From: Planctomycetota bacterium | GTDB lineage: Bacteria > Planctomycetota > Planctomycetia > Planctomycetales > Planctomycetaceae | Length of the DNA stretch: 64,000 nucleotides | Direction: 5' to 3' | Assembly: GCA_027624335.1 (NCBI GenBank) | Contig: JAQBWV010000005.1 | Coordinates: 1-64,000 of the forward strand | In this document: in pieces, positions 57,936-64,000 of the stretch | Numbering within the stretch: the first letter of the stretch is position 1 | How the letters are laid out: every line of letters begins with the position of its first letter | Made by a program: the position numbers and the translations under genes | The notes under the pieces: generated by a model | Told to the model about the DNA's origin: nothing | The model's database searches: none | Seen by the model: only the letters and a program-made list of their open reading frames with translations

Positions 57936-59882
57936 ATGTGCGGCATCGCTGGCATTGTGTACGCCGAATCCGGACGTTGCGTCGATCCACGCGTTCTGAA
58001 ACGCATGGCGGATTCCATCGCGCACCGAGGTCCAGACGCTGAAGGATTCCACATCGATCACCAGGTCGGATTGGCACATCGTCGCCTTTCGATCATCGAC
58101 CTGGAGGGCGGCGATCAGCCGATCGGGAACGAAGACGACTCCATTCAAGTCGTCTTCAACGGCGAGATCTATAACTTCCGCGAACTGAGATCCGAACTGA
58201 AATCGAAAGGGCATCGGTTTCGAACCAACTCAGACACCGAAGTTATTGTTCATCTCTACGAGGAACTCGGTGACCGCTGTGTCGAGAAACTGCGAGGCAT
58301 GTTTGCCATCGCTTTGTGGGACGCTCGCAAGCGACGGTTGATGCTGGCCCGCGACCGAGTCGGAATCAAGCCACTGTTTGTTTCCGTCAACGAACAGCGA
58401 ATCGTCTTTGGGTCGGAACTCAAACCGTTGCTGGCTCACGGCGACGTTCAACGGCAGATCGATCCGGTCGCCATCGACGAGTTTCTCAACTACGGCGTCA
58501 TCCCTGGCGATCGATGCATCTTCAAAGGCGTCGAGAAGCTGCTGCCGGGACACGTGCTAACCGTCGACGCTGGTCAGTGGCAGGTCGAGCGTCGTCGCTA
58601 CTGGCAGCTCAACTTCGAAGCCGACGAAACTCTGAACATCGCCGACTGGCAGGCAGCGATCCTCGCCAAACTCGACGAGACCGTCCGAATTCACCTGCGG
58701 GCCGACGTTCCGGTTGGATCGTTCCTCAGCGGTGGCATCGATTCGAGCATCGTCACCGGGTTGGCGAGTCGCGCGCTGTCGACGCCGATCCAGACGTTCT
58801 CGATGGGCTTTCGCGAGTCAGCGTTCAACGAACTCCCCGCTGCCAGAGAAATCGCGGAGCACTTCGGAGCGGAGCACACGGAACACACTGTCTCTCCAGA
58901 TGCCGTTTCACTGCTGCCGAAGCTGTCGCAGTTTTATGACGAACCATTCGCCGACTCATCAGCGGTGCCGACCTATCTGGTTTCTCAGATCGCCAGCCAG
59001 CATGTGAAAGTCGTCCTCTCGGGCGATGGCGGCGACGAGGCTCTCGGTGGATATTCACGCTATGCACATGATCTCAAGGAAGCTTCCATCCGATGTTTGA
59101 TCCCGACGTGGATGCAACGGTCCGTGCTGTCAGCACTCGCTACCGCATGGCCGAAGGCTGATTGGTTGCCGCGACCGCTTCGACTGAAAACATTCCTGAC
59201 GAACATGTCGCTGCCCACCGGAGAGGCTTATGCCAACACGCTTTCACTTTGTCGCCTGCCTCTGCGCCATCGGTTATTGAATGCCGACCTGAGAAGGTCG
59301 ATCGGTAATCACGAGACGTCTCGCGCAGCGGCCAGAGGATTTCAGAACGGTGGTTCGGACCCGCTTAACGGCATGATCGCTGCCGACATGGCAACGCTGT
59401 TGCCGGACGACTATCTGGTGAAAGTTGATCGAGCCAGCATGGCCAACGGTCTGGAAGTTCGACCGCCAATGCTGGATCACGAGTTCCTTGAATTGTGCGC
59501 CCGTGTTCCTGCCCGGCTGAAGATCAACGGCGGCGAAACGAAGTGGCTGCTGCGGCAAACGGCTCGCAGTCTCGTCCCGGCGTCGATCATCGATCGACCG
59601 AAACAGGGCTTCGAGATCCCCGTCGATCAGTGGTTCCGAGGCCCGCTTGGCGAGATGTTCCGCGACACCGTTCTGGCATCCGGTTCATCGTTGGCAGGCA
59701 TCGTACATCAGCCGACGGCGGAGCAGATGCTGGACCGACACTGTCGAGGCACCGGTCGTCACGGCAGCACTCTCTGGTCGCTGCTCACTCTGGCGACGTG
59801 GGCGGATCAATACCTCAGCGGCACGGTTGTGCGGGAACAGACTCAACGGCCTGTTCCCGTTTCACAGGGAGGTGCCTCGTGA
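57936..59882 (+). CDS. asnB: Asparagine synthase (glutamine-hydrolysing), exopolysaccharide-cluster amidotransferase type
   Basis: MCGIAGIVYAESGRCV, HRGPDAEGFH, FNGEIYNFRELR, SFLSGGIDSSIVTGLASRA. Confidence 0.92.
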   Translation: MCGIAGIVYAESGRCVDPRVLKRMADSIAHRGPDAEGFHIDHQVGLAHRRLSIIDLEGGDQPIGNEDDSIQVVFNGEIYNFRELRSELKSKGHRFRTNSDTEVIVHLYEELGDRCVEKLRGMFAIALWDARKRRLMLARDRVGIKPLFVSVNEQRIVFGSELKPLLAHGDVQRQIDPVAIDEFLNYGVIPGDRCIFKGVEKLLPGHVLTVDAGQWQVERRRYWQLNFEADETLNIADWQAAILAKLDETVRIHLRADVPVGSFLSGGIDSSIVTGLASRALSTPIQTFSMGFRESAFNELPAAREIAEHFGAEHTEHTVSPDAVSLLPKLSQFYDEPFADSSAVPTYLVSQIASQHVKVVLSGDGGDEALGGYSRYAHDLKEASIRCLIPTWMQRSVLSALATAWPKADWLPRPLRLKTFLTNMSLPTGEAYANTLSLCRLPLRHRLLNADLRRSIGNHETSRAAARGFQNGGSDPLNGMIAADMATLLPDDYLVKVDRASMANGLEVRPPMLDHEFLELCARVPARLKINGGETKWLLRQTARSLVPASIIDRPKQGFEIPVDQWFRGPLGEMFRDTVLASGSSLAGIVHQPTAEQMLDRHCRGTGRHGSTLWSLLTLATWADQYLSGTVVREQTQRPVPVSQGGAS

Positions 59883-61075
59883 TTCAGAGTGCTGCAACGG
59901 CCAGCGACCATCGCCCGGTGATCTGTCAGGTGCTGCACAGCCTCGATATCGGTGGAGCCGAAGTTCTGGCGGCTGGACTGGCGCGGGAACTGTCCGATCG
60001 ATATCGCTTCGTGTTTGCCTGTCTGGATGACGAAGTCGGAGTTCTGGGCAACGAGTTCAGAGAACGTGGTGTGGCGATGCAGGTGCTGCATCGTCAGCCG
60101 GGCGTCGACTGGAAATGTTCGTTGCGTCTGGCCGGTTTCTTTCGTCAGCATCGCGTTCAGATTGTCCACGCCCACCAGTACACGCCGTTCTTTCAGTCGC
60201 TGCTTGCCAGACTGGCGTACCGCTGGCCGCCCATCGTGTTTACCGAGCACGGGCGGCACTACCCGGATTCCCGCAGCTCAAAGCGTGTGGCAGTCAATCG
60301 AGCCTTGCTTCGCTCGGACGATCGCCTGATTGGCGTTGGCGAGTCAGTGCGGCGAGCGCTGGTCGACAATGAAGGACTGCCCGAACGTCGCACCGAAGTC
60401 ATTTACAACGGCGTTCCGTTGGAGAAGTTCCACTCGCTGCGTCACGACCGTGATTTGCGACGGAGCGTGCGAAGCGAACTCGGTCTCGCGCAGGACGACT
60501 TCGCCATTCTGCAGGTCGCGAGACTCAACGCTCTGAAAGATCACGCCACCGCGATCAGGACGGTCGAGCGATTGCGTCATGACAAAGTGCCAGCAAAGCT
60601 GGTCCTGGTCGGGGCCGGCGAAGAACGGTCTCAGCTCGAACAGCTTGTTGCCGAACGTCAGCTCAACGATGCCATCGTCTTTCTGGGAGCGAGAACAGAT
60701 ATTCCTCGACTCTTTGTCAGTGCCGATGCTTTTCTGCTGAGCAGCATCAGCGAGGGTATCCCCCTGACCTTGATTGAAGCAATGGGCGCCGGCGTTCCAA
60801 TCGTCTCAACAGACGTCGGCGGAATTCCGGAAGTCATCGTGCATGGCACGTCGGGCTTACTGGCTGCTGCCCGTGATGATGCAGGATTGGCGTCGCATTT
60901 GAAGTCGCTCTGGCAGAACCCGGACCAGCGACAACAGCTTGCCGAACAGGGCCGCAGCCGCGCCGCCGAACGATTTTCTCTGGACATGATGCATCGTCAT
61001 TACGTCGACGTCTACGAGCAACTGCTGCATCGCGAAGTGAGCACCGAGAGACATCCGATGTGCGTGACAGTGTGA
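59879..61075 (+). CDS. GT4 family glycosyltransferase
   Basis: VLHSLDIGGAEVLAAGLARELSDRYRF...SSISEGIPLTLIEAMGAGVPIVSTDVGGIPEVI; GTG start overlaps previous stop (GTGA). Confidence 0.9.
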   Translation: MIQSAATASDHRPVICQVLHSLDIGGAEVLAAGLARELSDRYRFVFACLDDEVGVLGNEFRERGVAMQVLHRQPGVDWKCSLRLAGFFRQHRVQIVHAHQYTPFFQSLLARLAYRWPPIVFTEHGRHYPDSRSSKRVAVNRALLRSDDRLIGVGESVRRALVDNEGLPERRTEVIYNGVPLEKFHSLRHDRDLRRSVRSELGLAQDDFAILQVARLNALKDHATAIRTVERLRHDKVPAKLVLVGAGEERSQLEQLVAERQLNDAIVFLGARTDIPRLFVSADAFLLSSISEGIPLTLIEAMGAGVPIVSTDVGGIPEVIVHGTSGLLAAARDDAGLASHLKSLWQNPDQRQQLAEQGRSRAAERFSLDMMHRHYVDVYEQLLHREVSTERHPMCVTV

Positions 61076-61114
61076 GACCGTCGGATTCGCTGCGTTTTCC
61101 AGGTGAGATCAAAT

Positions 61115-62371
61115 ATGACATCGGTATCCGACATCCACAAACTGTCGACTTCTGAATCGAGTGCTAATCAGACAGCACGGCCGGAAGTTCTCGTCATCAC
61201 CAGCGAGATTCCCTGGCCGCTGAATACTGGCGGGCATATTCGGAGCTTCCACGTCCTCAAGGCACTGTCCGAGCAGTTCAATGTTCGTGTTATTGCTGGT
61301 GTCGAATTCGCCGACGATCCGGGAATACAGGCGCTCGGTCGACATGGAATTCGTGTCGTCCCGGCGTTTCAGACACCGCGTAACAAGGTGAATGAGCTGG
61401 GCAAAGTTGCCTGGTCGGCGGTTCGAGAGGAACCGTATGTGATGTTCCATCGGCACAATCGCCCGGCCATGCGACAGGAGATTCGACGGCAACTGGCGGA
61501 ACGGACGCCTGATGTCGTGTATCTCGATCATCTGGATCCGCTGGCGTTTCGAAATCTCTTTCCGAAATCGCGCGTCGTTGCGGATCTTCACAATGTCTAC
61601 TCGACGCTCGCGAAACGTGTTGCCACGGAGCGAAGATTCCCGGTCAATCTGTACCTTCATAACGAAGCACGACTGCTGGGCTACATGGAACAGCAACTGG
61701 CCGCCACGGCAAGCGTGATCATGACGGTTTCTGGTCAGGAACAGGACTATTTTCGGAAACTCGGTGGCCGGAACGTGAGTCTGGTACCTAACGGTGTCGA
61801 CTGTGCCGCTTTCAGTAAGTATCCCGTCGGTCGTAATCACGAACGTCCGACACTGCTTTACCTTGGAGCGTTGTCCTGGCAGCCGAATGCAAAAGCAGCT
61901 GAGTTCATGGCTCGCGAGGTCATGCCGCAAGTCCTCAAGGAGCATCCCGATTCCCGGTTACTGATCGTCGGTCGCAACCCCGGGCCCGAGGTCGCCGCGT
62001 TGAGCTGCCTGCCGAATATTGAAGTCCACGCCAACGTTCCTGATGTCGGTGTCTACTTCGAGCAGTCATCGTTGCTGGCCGTGCCGCTGGATTCGGGCGG
62101 TGGCACGCGGCTGAAGATTCTGGAAGCGTTCGCAGCCGGACTTCCCGTCGTCAGTACGCCGGTCGGTTGCGAAGGCATCGACTGTCGGCACGGAGAACAT
62201 CTCTGGGTCGCCGAGCGAGATCAGTTTGCCGCAGGCTTGCTCGAAGCAATCGAAGCTCCACAACTGGCAGCAGAGTTTGCCGAACGAGGCCGGGCTCTGG
62301 CGGAGGCAACGTACGATTGGTCAGTCATCGGCCGTCTGGCATGCGCCGCAGTTGGTGAACTGGTGCGTTGA
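61115..62371 (+). CDS. GT4 family glycosyltransferase
   Basis: VLVITSEIPWPLNTGGHIRSFHVLKAL...PLDSGGGTRLKILEAFAAGLPVVSTPVGCEGI. Confidence 0.9.
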   Translation: MTSVSDIHKLSTSESSANQTARPEVLVITSEIPWPLNTGGHIRSFHVLKALSEQFNVRVIAGVEFADDPGIQALGRHGIRVVPAFQTPRNKVNELGKVAWSAVREEPYVMFHRHNRPAMRQEIRRQLAERTPDVVYLDHLDPLAFRNLFPKSRVVADLHNVYSTLAKRVATERRFPVNLYLHNEARLLGYMEQQLAATASVIMTVSGQEQDYFRKLGGRNVSLVPNGVDCAAFSKYPVGRNHERPTLLYLGALSWQPNAKAAEFMAREVMPQVLKEHPDSRLLIVGRNPGPEVAALSCLPNIEVHANVPDVGVYFEQSSLLAVPLDSGGGTRLKILEAFAAGLPVVSTPVGCEGIDCRHGEHLWVAERDQFAAGLLEAIEAPQLAAEFAERGRALAEATYDWSVIGRLACAAVGELVR

Positions 62372-62426
62372 GCATCGCTCTGGTGAGAGCACGTGACGGT
62401 GCTTCGTTCCAGACTCACGAGTGGAC

Positions 62427-64000
62427 TTAAGCATCGCGTTTCGGGCGGCGGGGTTTGGCCTTCGGTTTTGCTCGCTTTGCCGATTTCTTTTTATGTCGCG
62501 AGACGGCACCTTTCACAGCGTTCTTTGCCGTACCAGTCTCAGCGCTCCGCTTACGGGAATTCCGCCGTTTGGACGAAGCCTTACCAGAGCTCGGCGAGCC
62601 CGGCAACTCAGCACGGGTCGGCTTGTTCTTCGAGGGACTTTTGTGAGACGTAAATCCTTCGCCGACCAGTTCCCAGTGCAGCGTTCGTTCATCCGGGTCA
62701 ATCACGGCGATTCTGACCTGCACGCTGTCGCCCATTCGGTAAGCTCGACCGCTGCCGCGAGCCGTCATGGTGTAAGTGGATCGGTCGTAATCCAGTCGCT
62801 CCCCCTTGGCCAGATTGCTGACGTGAACGAATCCGTCGACCGGATACTTATCGCAGCGACAGAAGATGCCGAACTTTTCGACGCCAGTGATCACGGCGCT
62901 GAACGTCTCTTCAACTTTCGTTGACAGCAGCATCAACAGTTTCACTCTCGTGAGTTCCCGTTCAGCCTGAGCCGCTCGGCGTTCGGTGCTGGAGCAGTGC
63001 GAGCCCAGTTTGATGGTCTCGATCTGGCTGAGCCCGATCTTCTTCGTCTTTCCTTCGATAACTTTTTCAAACAATCGATGCACTGTCAGGTCGGGATAGC
63101 GTCTGATCGGACTGGTGAAGTGGCAGTAGTTTTCGATCGCCAGGGCGTAATGTCCGCTGTCGAGCGCTGTGTACTCTGCCGGTTTCATGCTCCGCAGCAG
63201 AGCGAAGTTGACGGCCTGCTCAAACGGCTTGCCGCTAACTTCCGCCAGAATCTTCTGCAGGTCGAACCGGCTGGCCGCGCTGCTCAGTTTGAGCCCCAGA
63301 CTGTCGACGAATTCAGAAAACGACTTCAACTTGATCGGGTCAGGACTGCCGTGGACTCGCAGCAGGAACGTGATGCCCGCATCGGTAAGTGTTGTCGCGA
63401 CAGCCGTGTTGGCTGCCAGCATGAACTCTTCGATGATCTGGTGGCTTTCGTCGTTAACGACCTCGTGAGCACCGCAAACGACGCCGTCTTTGTCGAGTTC
63501 GACCTTCACTTCAGACAGATGTAGCTCCAGCGAGCCATTTTCGAACCGTCGGCCCCGCAGCAGCATGGCCAGCTCATGCATGTCCGCCAGCAGCTTAAGG
63601 ACGTCAGCAGAAACGTCCGCAGCGAATTTCTCTGGCGACTGCAGGATTGGCATGACGTCTTCATAACAGAAGCGTTTCGTGACCTTGATGGCTGAGTTGT
63701 GAAACTCGGTATGGAGCGGCGTGCCATCCGGCGAGAACTCTATCTTCACCGTCTTTGTAAACCGCACTTGTCCCTGCTGGAGACTGGCGAGACTGTTCGA
63801 AATTGTCTCGGGCAGCATGGGGATGACGCGACCGGGCAGGTAGACGCTGGTGCCTCGCTTCTTTGCTTCCTGATCCAGAGCGCCGCCTTCAGGGACGAAA
63901 TGCGCGACGTCCGCGATGTGGACCGCCAGTTGCCAGTTTCCGTCTGCGGATCGCGATAGCGAAATGGCATCGTCAAAGTCACGAGCGTCAACCGGATCAA
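62427..64000 (-). CDS. rnr: Ribonuclease R (RNB family), partial at the right edge, with Lys/Arg-rich tail
   Basis: DPVDARDFDDAISLSRSADGNWQLAVHIADVAHFVPEGGALDQEAKKRGTSVYLPGRVIPMLPE...; S1-like SAVITGVEKFGIFCRCDKYPVDGFVHVSNL. Confidence 0.93.
   Translation of the reverse strand, partial: DPVDARDFDDAISLSRSADGNWQLAVHIADVAHFVPEGGALDQEAKKRGTSVYLPGRVIPMLPETISNSLASLQQGQVRFTKTVKIEFSPDGTPLHTEFHNSAIKVTKRFCYEDVMPILQSPEKFAADVSADVLKLLADMHELAMLLRGRRFENGSLELHLSEVKVELDKDGVVCGAHEVVNDESHQIIEEFMLAANTAVATTLTDAGITFLLRVHGSPDPIKLKSFSEFVDSLGLKLSSAASRFDLQKILAEVSGKPFEQAVNFALLRSMKPAEYTALDSGHYALAIENYCHFTSPIRRYPDLTVHRLFEKVIEGKTKKIGLSQIETIKLGSHCSSTERRAAQAERELTRVKLLMLLSTKVEETFSAVITGVEKFGIFCRCDKYPVDGFVHVSNLAKGERLDYDRSTYTMTARGSGRAYRMGDSVQVRIAVIDPDERTLHWELVGEGFTSHKSPSKNKPTRAELPGSPSSGKASSKRRNSRKRSAETGTAKNAVKGAVSRHKKKSAKRAKPKAKPRRPKRDA

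Noticed and set aside
1-64000. CRISPR arrays, rRNA genes, intact transposons, prophage structural genes
   Set aside because: No regularly spaced repeats, rRNA signatures, full transposases or capsid/portal/terminase-like proteins were seen.

Overview
Window from a planctomycete-like chromosome. The evidence is DUF1559 prepilin-like, PVC-type cytochrome and CRTAC1/multiheme proteins, H4MPT formyltransferase, and short palindromic intergenic repeats. Most of the window is ordinary chromosomal coding: NhaA, TatD-like hydrolase, c-type cytochromes, Ser/Thr kinase, SSS symporter, TrpF, Ftr, LeuA, beta-lactamase-like hydrolase, M2/M3-like peptidase, ThrS, a ~13 kb exopolysaccharide cluster and RNase R. 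Three signals stand out. (1) A ~10.8 kb mobile island lies between an exact 21-bp direct repeat (16555-16575 and 27361-27381). The repeat is the 3' end of tRNA-Leu(UAA). The island carries a tyrosine integrase, an HTH protein and a CHC2/DUF3987 primase-helicase. The integrase reading frame runs through the att core, so excision is predicted to replace its host-encoded 10-aa end with a 64-aa element-encoded tail. (2) Inside the island is a cluster of integron attC-like sites (18006-20815) with no integron integrase in the window. It has R-box complementarity, two extrahelical bases per arm, and four cassette-like genes on the minus strand. (3) A complete leucine attenuator (Leu-rich 21-aa leader peptide plus mutually exclusive hairpins and terminator) lies upstream of leuA. 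All calls come from reading the sequence; no database search was run.
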